64,000 bases of DNA from Acinetobacter sp. CS-2 (GTDB taxonomy: Bacteria > Pseudomonadota > Gammaproteobacteria > Pseudomonadales > Moraxellaceae), in the NCBI RefSeq assembly GCF_016599715.1, contig NZ_CP067019.1:2356001-2420000 (forward strand), read 5' to 3'. The notes under the pieces are model-generated. The model was not told the origin of the DNA. It searched no databases and was given only the letters and a program-made list of their open reading frames with translations. Positions 1-11,382 of the stretch are shown piece after piece. Within the stretch, counting starts at the first letter, position 1, and the number at the start of each line of letters is the position of its first letter. The position numbers were made by a program, and so were the translations under genes.

Positions 1-295
1 TTAACCAAAGGATACGCGATAAAATCCAGTCACGTTCAGGATATTGTGCAGCCAATGCTGCATCATAGACTTCACCAGTTTGCTGCCGTGCTTTAAACAC
101 CGCATTTTTCGGAGCATTATGACCAAATTTAAGCGCCACTTTATGCCAGCCCCGAGGAGTCTTGCCGGAATTTTCCTGCTCGCCAATCCCGTTTTTGCCT
201 GTAGAGATGACATAAGTCTTGTCATGTTTCGGTAAGATCAAACTTTGCTCAGCTAAGTCAATCCATATATCCGCCTGTTCTAAAGAATATGCCAT
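1..295 (-). CDS. L,D-transpeptidase family protein (partial, C-terminus beyond window)
   Basis: The reading frame starts with ATG at 293-295 and stays open to base 1, so only about 98 N-terminal residues are visible. They include a TGKNGIGE stretch followed by SGKTPRGWHKV. This is the pattern of the YkuD/ErfK-type catalytic domain, where a TGK...TP.G segment precedes the catalytic His/Cys part, which here lies off the edge. Family members crosslink peptidoglycan or anchor envelope proteins. No signal peptide is visible, so a cytoplasmic or non-classical member is possible. The start lies 7 bases after the DUF454 stop, which suggests one minus-strand transcript. The family call is an inference from a partial sequence. 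Confidence 0.7.
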   Translation of the reverse strand, partial: MAYSLEQADIWIDLAEQSLILPKHDKTYVISTGKNGIGEQENSGKTPRGWHKVALKFGHNAPKNAVFKARQQTGEVYDAALAAQYPERDWILSRILWL

Positions 296-302
296 AACAA
301 AA

Positions 303-686
303 TCACTCACCATCTTTGATTGGTTCTGCTGAAGGTTCAGGACGTAGCCATAACCAGATGGCCACTGTCAGCATGGTCAGGTCAGTGAAGATTTTCACCA
401 AAAGCGGTGCATTGGTAAATAACATGATGATTCCACTGATCATCATCATGATAGTGGCGAACCATTTTGCCTTGCGTGGTACGGTGCCATTTTCACGCCA
501 TGCCCTTAAGGTCGCCCCATATTTAGGATGATTCAGCAACCAGGCATCCATTTGCGGCCAGCCTTTCGAAGCCGACCAGGCAGCTAAAATCAGAAATACT
601 GTTGTTGGCATACCCGGTAAAAGTGCCCCGATAAAGCCCAGGATGACAAAAATCATCACTAAACTTCGCCAAAACAACATTTTCAT
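303..686 (-). CDS. DUF454 (YbaN-type) inner-membrane protein
   Basis: This 127-residue protein begins with a hydrophobic segment ending in the hallmark GFIGALLPGMPTTVF. It continues with an AAWSASKGWPQ motif and a LLNHPKYGATLRAWRENGTVPRKAK cytoplasmic loop, and ends with two more membrane segments. Length and motifs match the DUF454/YbaN family, whose biochemical role is unknown. It is followed after 7 bases by the L,D-transpeptidase gene, which suggests an envelope operon. The region 687-782 probably holds the divergent promoters for this gene and the DUF1853 gene. Confidence 0.85.
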   Translation of the reverse strand: MKMLFWRSLVMIFVILGFIGALLPGMPTTVFLILAAWSASKGWPQMDAWLLNHPKYGATLRAWRENGTVPRKAKWFATIMMMISGIIMLFTNAPLLVKIFTDLTMLTVAIWLWLRPEPSAEPIKDGE

Positions 687-782
687 AGCACTACCCTATA
701 CAACTAATTGCGGTAGTATAAAGTGTTTTTGCATATTATCCGTTGTCATTCTGCACTTTTTAATTTATCGCCCGGGGTTGCT

Positions 783-1679
783 ATGTTTGCTTTAAATCAA
801 GTCTCTCATATTGAAGAACCCTGGCTGCAATTTAAAAATTTACTGGTTCGGCAACTGGCCTTTTGTGTATGCAGTCCAAATATTTTATCCCACATCCCGT
901 CCGAAATGGTACTCAAGCATGCTTTTCAATTTCATGATGATGCCGTATGGCGTAGCCATTTTCAGAATTATCACTCCAGATTGCTTTATTTAGATCAGCA
1001 TCCACAAGAATTAGAAAGCTTTTTACAGCAGCTGAAAAGTACACGTTTGGGTCTGCGTTTTGAAATGCTGGTCTGGTTCTGGTTGCTCGACCAAGACTAT
1101 CATCCGTATCAGTTAATCGGTCATAGCATTCAGAAAATTGCAGGACCCAGAACTCTGGGTGAACTCGATTTTCTGTTATTGAATACCGAAACCCAAGCCA
1201 TTGAACACTGGGAAGTGGCTTTAAAATATTATCTGGCAGAACGGGATTGTTCTTTGCCCTACTGGTATGGCTTAAACCGCAGCGATACTTTATTGCGAAA
1301 ATTAAATCACTTTAGCCAAAAGCAGTTTCAGTTTGAGGATGCACTGGAACACAACATTGAGCAGCGTTTCGCAGTACTCAAAGGGCAACTTTATCTACCT
1401 ATTGGAAGCACAACAAACAGCCTTCCCAACTGGGTCAATCGACAGCGACGTTTAGGCTGTTGGGGAAGCGATATTCCTCCGCAAAATGCTCAATTTTACC
1501 GCTTACAGCGACTCGAATGGATCTGTCCAGAGCAGCATATCAGTAGCGATACCGCACAGTGGTGGAGTAACGGCTTATATCTGCAAAAAGATCAAAATAA
1601 TTTCTATATGTACCGCAATCCACCTTTACTCTCTCAAGCAATACATCGCCAATTTTATGAGAATTGTCTATTTTTATAA
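783..1679 (+). CDS. DUF1853 family protein
   Basis: The motifs GPRTLGELDFLLL and IEHWEVALKYYL are the conserved core of DUF1853, a proteobacterial family of about 300 residues with no assigned function; the ExD...ExK layout recalls nuclease-like folds, but that is only a guess. I chose ATG 783 (MFALNQV) because it follows a CGGGGT stretch and gives a normal family start; the frame could extend to 723 but gains only unconserved residues. The stop codon at 1677-1679 overlaps the target duplication of the adjacent ISAba1 copy. The insertion therefore lies just past the coding region and leaves the protein intact. Confidence 0.75.
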   Translation: MFALNQVSHIEEPWLQFKNLLVRQLAFCVCSPNILSHIPSEMVLKHAFQFHDDAVWRSHFQNYHSRLLYLDQHPQELESFLQQLKSTRLGLRFEMLVWFWLLDQDYHPYQLIGHSIQKIAGPRTLGELDFLLLNTETQAIEHWEVALKYYLAERDCSLPYWYGLNRSDTLLRKLNHFSQKQFQFEDALEHNIEQRFAVLKGQLYLPIGSTTNSLPNWVNRQRRLGCWGSDIPPQNAQFYRLQRLEWICPEQHISSDTAQWWSNGLYLQKDQNNFYMYRNPPLLSQAIHRQFYENCLFL

Positions 1680-1704
1680 CAAATGCCTCTGTACACGACA
1701 AATT

Positions 1705-2795
1705 TCACAGAACTCTTATCCTATCAGGCTTTTTCTTTCTTAAAATTGCCAGAATTTCCTTAAACTCTTCTTTTTTCCCAAAACCAATTAAACGCTGAAT
1801 CGCCATTTGAACATAGTCTAAACCATAGCGAAATAAACTCATTGAGAGTCGTCCATGCTTCTTTATTTTTATCGCTTTTTTTTGATCATGTTGCCATTCA
1901 CCCGTTAAGTAGCACCAACAGAAGCTTATAGCTAAGACCGCAATCAATTTTTTCACTCGTCTAGGGTCTGTCAAGCGCGTATTTTCAAGATTGAATCCTC
2001 GTCCTTTGAGACAACTGAATAAGGTTTCAATTTCCCAGCGTAATGCATAATCCTGAATAGCATTGGCATTAAACTGAGGAGAAACGACGAGTAAAAGCTC
2101 TCCATTTTCTAACTGTAGTGCACTCATATATAGTTTCACCCGACCAACCAAAATCCGTCGTTTACGACATTCAATTTGACCAAGTTGAAGATGGCGAAAT
2201 AAATCACTAATTTTATGATTCTTCCCTAAATGATTGGTGACAATGAAGTTTTTTTAACACGAATGCAGAAGTTGATGTCTTGTTCAATTAACCATGTAAA
2301 CCACTGCTCACCGATAAACTCTCTGTCTGCGAACACATTCACAATACGGTCTTTACCAAAAATGGATATAAAGCGTTGAATCAAAGCAATCCGCTCTTTC
2401 GTATCTGAATTTCCACGTTTATTAAGCAATGTCCAAACGATAGGTATCGCTATTCCACGATAAACGATCGCAAGCATCAGGATATTAATATTTCGTTTTC
2501 CCCATTTCCAATTGGTTCTATCTAAAGTCAGTTGCACTTTGTCGAATGAAAACATATTGAAAATCAACTGAGAAATTTGACGATAATCAAAATACTGACC
2601 TGCAAAGAAGCGCTGCATACGTCGATAAAATGATTGTGGTAAGCACTTGATGGGCAAGGCTTTAGATGCAGAAGAAAGATTACATGTTTGCTTTAAAATG
2701 ATCACAAGCATGATGAGCGCAAAGCACTTTAAATGTGACTTGTTCCATTTTAGAGATTTGTTTAAGATAAGATATAACTCATTGAGATGTGTCAT
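1705..2795 (-). CDS. ISAba1-type transposase, two frames joined by -1 frameshift
   Basis: The first frame (2226-2795) encodes 189 residues; the second ends at 1705 and supplies the C-terminal half. At the junction a run of seven A residues follows a GTT codon. A -1 slip there changes KKTSLSPII to [10 protein letters not shown] and gives one continuous IS4-family DDE transposase. Visible catalytic segments are LTLDRTNW (first Asp), VFADREFIG (second Asp) and [15 protein letters not shown] (Glu of the YREK-type box). The same arrangement is seen in copies B and C, so the frameshift is a normal property of the element and not damage. Confidence 0.9.
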
Positions 2796-2806
2796 AGTAT
2801 TCGTCG

Positions 2807-2834
2807 TTAGAAAACAATTATTGTGACATTATTT
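2807..2834 (+). promoter_or_regulatory. Outward promoter of ISAba1 copy A
   Basis: TTAGAA (2807-2812) and TTATTT (2829-2834) are separated by 16 bp. They match the known outward-reading ISAba1 promoter that activates neighbouring resistance genes in A. baumannii. Here it points rightwards, toward the entericidin-like gene that begins about 130 bp downstream. Confidence 0.7.
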
Positions 2835-2967
2835 CAATGAGTTATCTATTTTTGTCGTGTACAGAGAACAAATGCTTACTTTTCTACCATCAAAAAACCC
2901 TATTGTTTAGACTGTGTATTAATTAACCTGAATTCACATCAAAATAATGAATGACTTGGAGATGATG

Positions 2968-3117
2968 ATGAAAAAAATTCTTGCTGCTTCCCTCATTATT
3001 GCATTTGCTTTAACTGGCTGTAATACGTTTAAAGGTATGGGTAAAGATGTATCTAAAGCTGGAGAGGCTGTAACCGATACTGCAGAAAAAACTTCTGAGG
3101 AAATCCGCAAAAACTAG
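2968..3117 (+). CDS. Entericidin A/B-like small lipoprotein
   Basis: This 49-residue protein consists of a short signal peptide, a lipobox ALTGC and a small Lys/Glu-rich amphipathic tail (KGMGKDVSKAGEAVTDTAEK). That is the standard design of EcnA/EcnB entericidin lipoproteins, which are anchored in the envelope. Three ATGs occur in a row; I chose 2968 because GGAG at 2958-2961 then has a 6-base spacing. The gene is monocistronic with its own terminator just downstream. The ISAba1 copy A outward promoter faces it, so its expression may be raised in this strain. Confidence 0.85.
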   Translation: MKKILAASLIIAFALTGCNTFKGMGKDVSKAGEAVTDTAEKTSEEIRKN

Positions 3118-3135
3118 TTTGTCTTCAGCACACAG

Positions 3136-3161
3136 AACCCTATCCAAGATAGGGTTTTTTT
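3136..3161 (+). terminator. Rho-independent terminator after the entericidin-like gene
   Basis: The 9-bp stem AACCCTATC / GATAGGGTT with a CAA loop is followed by a run of T, 18 bases after the stop codon. Confidence 0.85.
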
Positions 3162-3174
3162 ATGCCAATTTTAG

Positions 3175-4383
<1,209 letters not shown>

Positions 4384-4402
4384 AACAGTAACCACATAAA
4401 AT

Positions 4403-4430
4403 AAAAAAGGAACTGAACAGTTCCTTTTTT
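4403..4430. terminator. Bidirectional terminator between dapE and the chp operon
   Basis: The stem AAAAAAGGAACTG / CAGTTCCTTTTTT carries A and T runs on both sides, so it can end transcription of dapE from the left and of the convergent chp operon from the right. Confidence 0.9.
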
Positions 4431-4459
4431 ATTACCCACCTTTTATAAATGCTTCAACA

Positions 4460-4918
4460 TTACAATCCTAAAGAAGACTGAATGTGTTCGAGATTAGGCA
4501 CATAAAACACCTGATCTCCCATCCGTACATACTGGAATACATCAGGGTCTGTTGCCGTGCGTTCTTCATCTACCACTTCAGAAATACGCAGACGAATCGT
4601 TTTTGGCATCTCATTACACATCAGGGCAAAACGCTGACTGACATCATCGCCTTCAATGACCAATGCTACACCCGTTTTGCGCTCCGGATCATTCACAGCA
4701 TACACTGGCAGCTTCAATTCATGCCATTCCACAAAAGGCACCTGTGTAGCGCTATCCAGCGCAGACAAGACAATGTTTTGCGGAAGAATCATCGCTTCCT
4801 TACCATAACAATCGATAATATAGGTATCGATAAATCCGGTAGATACCGTAATAAGGTGGTGTAACTCCTGTTGTGAAATTCGGTCAACAGCAGAGTTTGA
4901 AACACTATTTTGGCTCAT
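4460..4918 (-). CDS. CheW-like protein at the end of the Pil-Chp operon (ChpC-like)
   Basis: This 152-residue protein has a CheW-type layout: a TGFIDTYIIDCYGKEAMILP opening, a central LPVYAVNDPERKTG and a C-terminal VFQYVRMGDQVFYVPNLE. It follows chpA after a 4-base gap and is the last gene of the operon. In Pseudomonas the matching position holds ChpC, a second CheW-like coupling protein for surface-motility chemosensing. The coupling role is inferred from position and fold-level resemblance. Confidence 0.65.
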   Translation of the reverse strand: MSQNSVSNSAVDRISQQELHHLITVSTGFIDTYIIDCYGKEAMILPQNIVLSALDSATQVPFVEWHELKLPVYAVNDPERKTGVALVIEGDDVSQRFALMCNEMPKTIRLRISEVVDEERTATDPDVFQYVRMGDQVFYVPNLEHIQSSLGL

Positions 4919-4922
4919 TGAG

Positions 4923-7900
4923 TTATCCCTGACTGATTTCTAACAAACTTTCCACATTTTCCAGCAATTCCGCTTCCTGGAACGGTTTACCCATATAGTG
5001 CGTTACCCCAAGACTGAATGCACGTTCACGGTGCTTCTCGCCTGTTCTTGACGTAATCATGATAATAGGCAAGTTTTGATGCACGTCATGGTGACGAACC
5101 AGATTCGTGACTTCAAAACCGTCCATGCGCGGCATTTCAATATCCAGCAACATCAAGTCTGGTTTGACATTTTCCAGCTGCTCCATGGCATCAATACCAT
5201 CTTTGGCCGTCACCACATCAAAGCCTTGACGTTCAAGTAAACGTGAGGTCACCTTACGTACTGTCACCGAGTCATCCACAATCATGATCAGGCGGCGTGT
5301 ATTACTGTAACGCGAATGCTCACGTTGATCAGACACATGTTTAAGACGTTGGGTGTTCTGAATTTGTCGGGCAATATTCTGACCATCCAGAATCAGACAG
5401 ACTTGACCATCACCTAGAATAGTCGCTCCGGCAACAGCGCCAACACTTGAGAATTGCTGACCGATCGGTTTCACCACAATTTGTGCACGCGAACCAATCA
5501 GCTGATCCACAAGTAGTGCAATAGTTTGACCACTATTGCCTTTAATCAGCAATACAGGTAAAGAATGGGCAACATTACTTAAACGTGGTAAAGGCTGATT
5601 GGACACAAATTCGGATAAATAACGCAGTTTGTAACTGGTGTTATCAATTTTAAAGAAGTCGTCTTTACTGTTGAAATATTTTTCCAGTGCTGATGGTGCA
5701 ATACGTACAATACGGTCAATTTGTGCCAGTGAAATCGCAAACTGCTGGTCGCCTGATTTAACCATCAAGGCGTCACTCACCGCCACCGTAGTTGGTACGC
5801 GAATGGTAAAGGTGGTCCCTTTACCCAATTCAGAATCGATGGAAATATGCCCGCCCAGCGCCTTAATTTCGCTTTGCACCACGTCCAGACCTACACCGCG
5901 TCCGGAAATTTGGGTCACTTCTTTGGCAGTAGTAAATCCAGGATGGAAAATTAATTGCAGGATTTCCTGCTTATCCATGGATTGATCGGCTTTAATTAAA
6001 CCCAAGCTGAGTGCTTTTTCTTTAATTTTTGTTTCATCAATCCCTTTACCGTCATCACTGAATGACACCAGTACATCTGTACCTTGACGGCTAATATTGA
6101 GAACAATTTTCCCGACTTCAGGCTTTTGTAACTCATGTCGTACGTGAGTGTCTTCCAGACCATGGTCAATCGCATTACGCAGCATGTGCTCGAACGGTGT
6201 AACCAGACGCTCTAGAATGTTACGGTCCAATTCACCTTCGGTGTTTTGCACCACCAGCTCGGCCGGACGGTTCAGGGTCGATGAGGTTTGATGCACAATC
6301 CGTTGTAACCGTGGCAATAAACGATCAAATGGTACCAGACGGGTACGCATCAGGCTTTCTTGAATCTCGGCTTGAATACGGGATTGTTGTAACAGTAAAC
6401 CTTCCGTATCACGAATCTTTTCTGACAGGGTCGTCTTGAAATCGACCAAGTCAGATGCAGATTCCGCCAGCGATTTTGACAACTGGTTTAATGATGAATA
6501 TTGGTCCATCTCCAGGGGATCAAAATCGGCATAACGTGAATTATCACCATGTTTGGCAATAATTTGAGACTCGAGCTCACCTTCCATTCGACGTAACTGG
6601 TCAGCCAGACGCTTGATTGCCAGTTCCATTTCGTTCAGGGTATTACTAAACTGTCCCAAGTCCATTTCAATACGTGAACGGTTAATCGCATTTTCACCAG
6701 ACAAGTCGATCATTTTCTCGACCAGATCGGCAGAAATACGGATCATTTCATTGCTGTTGTCCTGTTGATTACTTGTATCCCACTCACCCATCATTGCTGG
6801 AGGTTCGGTACCATCACCCTGAACAAATTCAAAGACTTTAGCCGTAGACAGCGTATCGGATTCGGCCACGCGCTTAGGTAACTGCGCAATGACATCAACA
6901 AATTCAATCGACTCTAAACTTAATTTGACGCTGTCAAAATTACTGTAATCATGCTCGAAAATGGCCTGCTTTAACCATGCCAAAGTCGTTTGCAATAACA
7001 GGTCATAAACATTGGAGTTGAACTGATGCACCGCAAAGCGTTCGAAGGTGGTTTCCAGCTGGTAAGCAATTGCCCCTACCGGTTCATTTTCCACCATACG
7101 TGCGCCACCTTTCAAACTGTGGGCTGCACGCTGTAATTGAAGCAGCAAGCTACGGTCACTACGCTGCTCAAACCACTGTTTCAACAGGCTATCTGTAGAC
7201 TCCAGAATTTCTTCTGCTTCTTCCCAGAAGGTTTCTTCTGCAATTAAACGGATACTGTCATCTGGCTCTTCAACATGGTCTGGAGTTGCCAAGGCAACTT
7301 CAGCAGCTGCTTCAGCTTCGACTTTAGCTTCCACTTCAGTTTCAAGCTGAATCTCAGGTTCAATTTCTGTTTCTAATGTCGTTGCAGTTTCAAGTTCTTC
7401 AATTTCAGCTGCAACTTCAGGTTCAGCCTGAACTTCGACTTCCGCAACTGCGGTGCTTACAGCCACACTACCTTGAGCGATCGCCTGAATATTACGCAAA
7501 ATTTCAATCGATTCAGCACCAGAATAATCAATCTGCTCATCGCGAATGACTTGAATACGGTCTGATACATCATCTTGTACTAAGCGAATAATACTGATGA
7601 GTTGTGGATTGACCTCAATTTGATGACGGATCACGCGTTCATAAATGCTTTCCAATTCATGCGCAATTAAGCCAATATGAGTCGCCTGAATCATATTGGC
7701 ACCCCCTTTAAGGGTATGCAAATAACGCATTAAATTATTCAGTGCTGCAGTATCGGACGGATCTTTCGACCAGGTATTCAAGTCTTGATCGATCCCGCCC
7801 AGTAATTCTTCTGCTTCTTCCAGGAAGATATCCAACAAATCTTCATCAAAATCACGATTTGCATCAGCAGCATGCATGTGTTCGCGGTCTGAACCAATTT

Positions 7901-9392
7901 TTTGTGAAATCTGTGCCAGATCTACAATACCTGAAGCAGCAGCTGGTGAGGCTTCAGCTTGAGTTTCAGGATTCGGTTCCTGAACTTCGAACTGTTCAAG
8001 ATCCTGCTGAACAAAGGCTGCCAGATCATTCAGAACTTTCTGGATATCTTCCGTTAAAATAACGCGCTGACCTGCCGCCAGTGTATCAAACAGATGAATG
8101 AACTCTTGATGTGCCTGCCCAAACAGATCATATGCATAGTCGATATTGAGCAGTTCCGGTTTTAATACCAGAGCTTCATAGCCAGACTTCAATTCATGGG
8201 TAAATTGATAGATGCCCATCGCAGCACGATTATCAGTATTGTCCAATAATTGCTGTGCCTGCTGGCTTAAGGCCTGAATGTATTCCGGATATTCTACTTT
8301 GGCACGTTTTTCAAATTCGAATTCGGCATCCAGAAGTAAATCAATATTCAATTCGACCAGTTTGGACACCAGACCTTGCGGATTAACGTCCTCATCCACT
8401 TCTGCAGAACTGAAACCATAGTCGTCCCATGCCGAATTAAAGGTGGCATATATCGCATCAAGTTTCTGAGTCTGACCCTGTCTTAAAGTATGTAAATAAT
8501 CACGGACAAATTCAGCATATTGAATTAGCAACGCAGTCTGGCTGGAGGTAGAGACAATTTCTTCTTGTAAAAGTGTTTTAAATAAGTTTTCAACCTTGGT
8601 ACTGGCTGCAAAAATCTGATCAATATGTGCCATAGAAGAGCTGCCACGCAAGGTATGCAAGGCACGGATCAGGCCATTATAATCCTGATATTGTTCCTGT
8701 TCATTTTTCAGGAACTGGTCAATCGTGAGCAGATGTTCTTCTGCTTCTTCAATAAAGATCGCGACCGTTTCTTCAATATCATTGTTGTCGTCTGCTGCGA
8801 CTGACGCTGCTGTAGCAGTAGTTTCGATTGCCATTTCAGGCGCTGCTTCACTAAATGATTGATCCTGCAATTCCAGACCAGTAAGACTATTGACACTGGT
8901 CAGTGTGCTAGACAGTTCAAGCAATTCTTCTAGTGCAGGTTCTAAACTGACCTGCTGCTGAATTTGCTGCCCCAATAATACTAAAGGTCTTAAGTCGATA
9001 TCAGCATTTTGAACAGTTTTAAAAATTGGGTATAACTTGTATTGATAAATATTAAATACAGTTTGGGCAAATCGTTGAACTGTGCTGTCCAAAGGTACTG
9101 TGCCGGAAATAACCCGATTTAAAGTATCTTCAACCGCCCATGCCAACTCACCCGCAGATTTTGCTCCAACCATACGGCCAGAACCTTTAAGGGTATGAAA
9201 ATGACGGCGAATGGTCGTTAAAGTTTCTTGGTCATTCGGATTTTCCAACCAAGTTGTAAATAAAGTACTTAATTCAACGAAGATTTCTTCTATTTCTTCA
9301 ACAAAAATTTCTAGAATTTCTGCATCTTGATCAAGATAACTATCTTCAGGAAGCGTAGTCGTTTCAACTAAATTTTTTAATATTTCTTTCAT
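4923..9392 (-). CDS. chpA: ChpA hybrid histidine kinase / response regulator of twitching motility
   Basis: This 1489-residue CheA-type protein has four readable histidine phosphotransfer modules: FHTLKGSGRMVGA near residue 70, LHTLRGSSSMAHI near 245, LHTLKGGANMIQA near 565 and AHSLKGGARMVEN near 760. Then come a dimerisation region, an HATPase domain (HMLRNAIDHGLED, SDDGKGID, GRGVGLDVVQ), a CheW-like domain and a C-terminal receiver (MIVDDSVTVRKVT, LLDIEMPRMDGFEV). Linkers are rich in Glu and Ala. It should take signals from PilJ via PilI and phosphorylate PilG and PilH to control type IV pili. The Pseudomonas homologue is much longer with more Hpt/Spt modules; Acinetobacter ChpA proteins are shorter. 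Confidence 0.95.
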   Translation of the reverse strand: MKEILKNLVETTTLPEDSYLDQDAEILEIFVEEIEEIFVELSTLFTTWLENPNDQETLTTIRRHFHTLKGSGRMVGAKSAGELAWAVEDTLNRVISGTVPLDSTVQRFAQTVFNIYQYKLYPIFKTVQNADIDLRPLVLLGQQIQQQVSLEPALEELLELSSTLTSVNSLTGLELQDQSFSEAAPEMAIETTATAASVAADDNNDIEETVAIFIEEAEEHLLTIDQFLKNEQEQYQDYNGLIRALHTLRGSSSMAHIDQIFAASTKVENLFKTLLQEEIVSTSSQTALLIQYAEFVRDYLHTLRQGQTQKLDAIYATFNSAWDDYGFSSAEVDEDVNPQGLVSKLVELNIDLLLDAEFEFEKRAKVEYPEYIQALSQQAQQLLDNTDNRAAMGIYQFTHELKSGYEALVLKPELLNIDYAYDLFGQAHQEFIHLFDTLAAGQRVILTEDIQKVLNDLAAFVQQDLEQFEVQEPNPETQAEASPAAASGIVDLAQISQKIGSDREHMHAADANRDFDEDLLDIFLEEAEELLGGIDQDLNTWSKDPSDTAALNNLMRYLHTLKGGANMIQATHIGLIAHELESIYERVIRHQIEVNPQLISIIRLVQDDVSDRIQVIRDEQIDYSGAESIEILRNIQAIAQGSVAVSTAVAEVEVQAEPEVAAEIEELETATTLETEIEPEIQLETEVEAKVEAEAAAEVALATPDHVEEPDDSIRLIAEETFWEEAEEILESTDSLLKQWFEQRSDRSLLLQLQRAAHSLKGGARMVENEPVGAIAYQLETTFERFAVHQFNSNVYDLLLQTTLAWLKQAIFEHDYSNFDSVKLSLESIEFVDVIAQLPKRVAESDTLSTAKVFEFVQGDGTEPPAMMGEWDTSNQQDNSNEMIRISADLVEKMIDLSGENAINRSRIEMDLGQFSNTLNEMELAIKRLADQLRRMEGELESQIIAKHGDNSRYADFDPLEMDQYSSLNQLSKSLAESASDLVDFKTTLSEKIRDTEGLLLQQSRIQAEIQESLMRTRLVPFDRLLPRLQRIVHQTSSTLNRPAELVVQNTEGELDRNILERLVTPFEHMLRNAIDHGLEDTHVRHELQKPEVGKIVLNISRQGTDVLVSFSDDGKGIDETKIKEKALSLGLIKADQSMDKQEILQLIFHPGFTTAKEVTQISGRGVGLDVVQSEIKALGGHISIDSELGKGTTFTIRVPTTVAVSDALMVKSGDQQFAISLAQIDRIVRIAPSALEKYFNSKDDFFKIDNTSYKLRYLSEFVSNQPLPRLSNVAHSLPVLLIKGNSGQTIALLVDQLIGSRAQIVVKPIGQQFSSVGAVAGATILGDGQVCLILDGQNIARQIQNTQRLKHVSDQREHSRYSNTRRLIMIVDDSVTVRKVTSRLLERQGFDVVTAKDGIDAMEQLENVKPDLMLLDIEMPRMDGFEVTNLVRHHDVHQNLPIIMITSRTGEKHRERAFSLGVTHYMGKPFQEAELLENVESLLEISQG

Positions 9393-9513
9393 AGCTTAGG
9401 CTTCTTACGTTTATCTGCCACCAAGAAGGTTGCTCAAACTTAATTGTCACCATCACGCGAGACCTAACTTTGAAGTTAAGTTCATCTTGTCGATGCTTGA
9501 TCTGTGTCTTATA

Positions 9514-9543
9514 GATATCCCCTGCCCAAAAGCAGGGAATATC
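9514..9543. repeat. Inverted repeat in the pilJ-chpA intergenic region
   Basis: An imperfect dyad, GATATCCCCTGC with GCAGGGAATATC, spans 9514-9543 in the 173-bp gap between pilJ and chpA. There is no T run, so it is more likely an mRNA-processing or stabilising hairpin than a terminator. Confidence 0.4.
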
Positions 9544-11346
9544 ACTGCAACGCTTTTTAATTAACTTAGTCAGGTAATTTAAAGTCGGTTACAGATTCAC
9601 GTAATGATTCGGCCATATTTGCCAGTTCCGATACCGAACGTGCTGTATCGAAGGTTGCTGTTGTGGTTTGCGAGGTAATTTCTTGTACGACATTCATCGT
9701 TGTCGCAATGTGACCAGCAGAAGCAGACTGAAGTTTTGCAGCATCCGAAATGTTGGCAATCAATCGCGCCAGGTTGGTCGATACGTTTTGAATTTCATCC
9801 AGTGCCACACCGGCATCTTTGGTTAAGCTTGCACCACGAACAACCTCGGAAGTGGTTTGCTCCATCGAAATTACGGCTTCGTTGGTATCTGTCTGAATGG
9901 TTTTTACCAAGCCTTCAATCTGTTTGGTTGCAGAGGCTGAACGTTCCGCAAGACGCTGTACCTCATCGGCTACCACGGCGAAACCACGACCAGCCTCACC
10001 CGCCATAGATGCCTGAATTGCAGCGTTCAATGCCAGAATGTTGGTTTGGTCGGCAATATCGTTAATCAGGGCAACGATGTTACCAATTTCCTGAGAAGAT
10101 TCACCCAGACGTTTAATACGTTTAGATGTTTCCTGGATCTGCTCACGGATGGTGTCCATACCTTCAATAGAACGGTTTACAACCTCTGCACCATTGGCAG
10201 CAATTTGTACCGAACGCTCCGCAACCACTGCAGATTCTTCCGCGTTTGCAGATACCTGGTCAATAGACATCGCCATTTCGTTAATCGCGGCAGATGCACC
10301 GGCAATCTCTTGTGCCTGGTGTTCAGATGCTTCAGCAAGCTGGTGGGTAATGCCTTGGGTATTCGCTGTATATTGCGCAACTTCTTGAGACGTTTCAGTA
10401 ATACGTGATACCAGGTCACGTAACTGGTCAATCGCGAAGTTAATGGAGTCGGCAATTGCTCCGGTAAAATCTTCCGATACCGTTGCATATGAACGCAAGT
10501 CACCATCCGCCAAGTCGGCAATTTCATCCAGTAAACGTAAAATCGCATTCTGGTTACGGTCATATTCTTCTTGCAGGTTTGCCACGCGCTGTTTATCTGA
10601 CTGGCCACGTAATGCAAGCAACTTGAATACAGAAAACAGGAAAGCAACCAGACACAGGATTAAAAGCAAGGCAGGAAGCGCAATAGCCAAGCTCGAACCA
10701 CCAGATAGCTTATTCAGGTTGGCTAACAATTCATCCGACTGGGCAAAAATTGCAGCAGAAGCTTGACGTACTTTTACAATTTGCGCCGAGTTTGAAAGAA
10801 TTGTTGCAGAAGCTGATTTTAGTACATCATCATATTCGCTTTTAATGCCTGTCAGTGATTCACGCAATGCCGGATCATCAATACGTTCTACACCCAGTTC
10901 TGCACTACCATTGAGCTGGGCATTGAGGTAAGAACCGAAAGTTTCAGTATCGGCACTGAAGTCATCCGCAGATTCACGCGAGTTATCGTTACCTGTGAGT
11001 ACCGAACTGATCGAACGCAAAATACGTTCCGCAATGAATACCTGGTTTTTGGCAATAACCACCTGGTTAGACGGCATGTTTTGACGCGCCATTTGGTCAA
11101 CCATCAGGTTATATTCTGCCTGAATTCCCGGAATCGACTCACCAATTGCAATATTGGTATCGTACAGCTTGTTAATCATTTTCTGTTGAGACGAAATTAA
11201 ATCAATCCCTTCTGATAGCGATTTCCACTGCTTTTCCACCTCAACCAATGCAGCTGTATGTGGATGAATATCTTTAACCGTTTCCAGGTTTTCAGCAAAT
11301 TCTTTTTGCGATTTCTTTGTACACGACAAAAAAAGATAACTCATTG

Positions 11347-11374
11347 AAATAATGGCATAATACTTGTTTTCTGA
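11347..11374 (-). promoter_or_regulatory. Outward promoter of IS copy B
   Basis: On the minus strand TCAGAA (11374-11369) and TTATTT (11352-11347) are 16 bp apart. This is the geometry of the ISAba1 outward promoter with one change in the -35 box. It points into the 3' part of pilJ and on to chpA. Confidence 0.55.
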
Positions 11375-11382
11375 CGACGAAT

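Larger units (their letters stand above)
1687..2866 (-). mobile_element. ISAba1-type insertion sequence, copy A (IS4 family)
   Basis: The element is 1180 bp, the length of ISAba1, bounded by 16-bp ends CTCTGTACACGACAAA and its exact complement. It is flanked by a perfect 9-bp target duplication, AACAAATGC (1678-1686 and 2867-2875). The transposase lies on the minus strand in two frames. Its protein sequence is identical to that of copy C at 23352-24531 in both frames, which suggests recent transposition within this genome. It sits between the DUF1853 gene and the entericidin-like gene without breaking either. Confidence 0.95.

Noticed and set aside
1..225. 74-codon minus-strand frame at the left edge
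   Set aside because: It is an out-of-frame shadow of the L,D-transpeptidase gene that starts at 295.
2151..2226. Frameshift in ISAba1 transposases as inactivation
   Set aside because: All three copies show the same slippery A run, so the frameshift is programmed.
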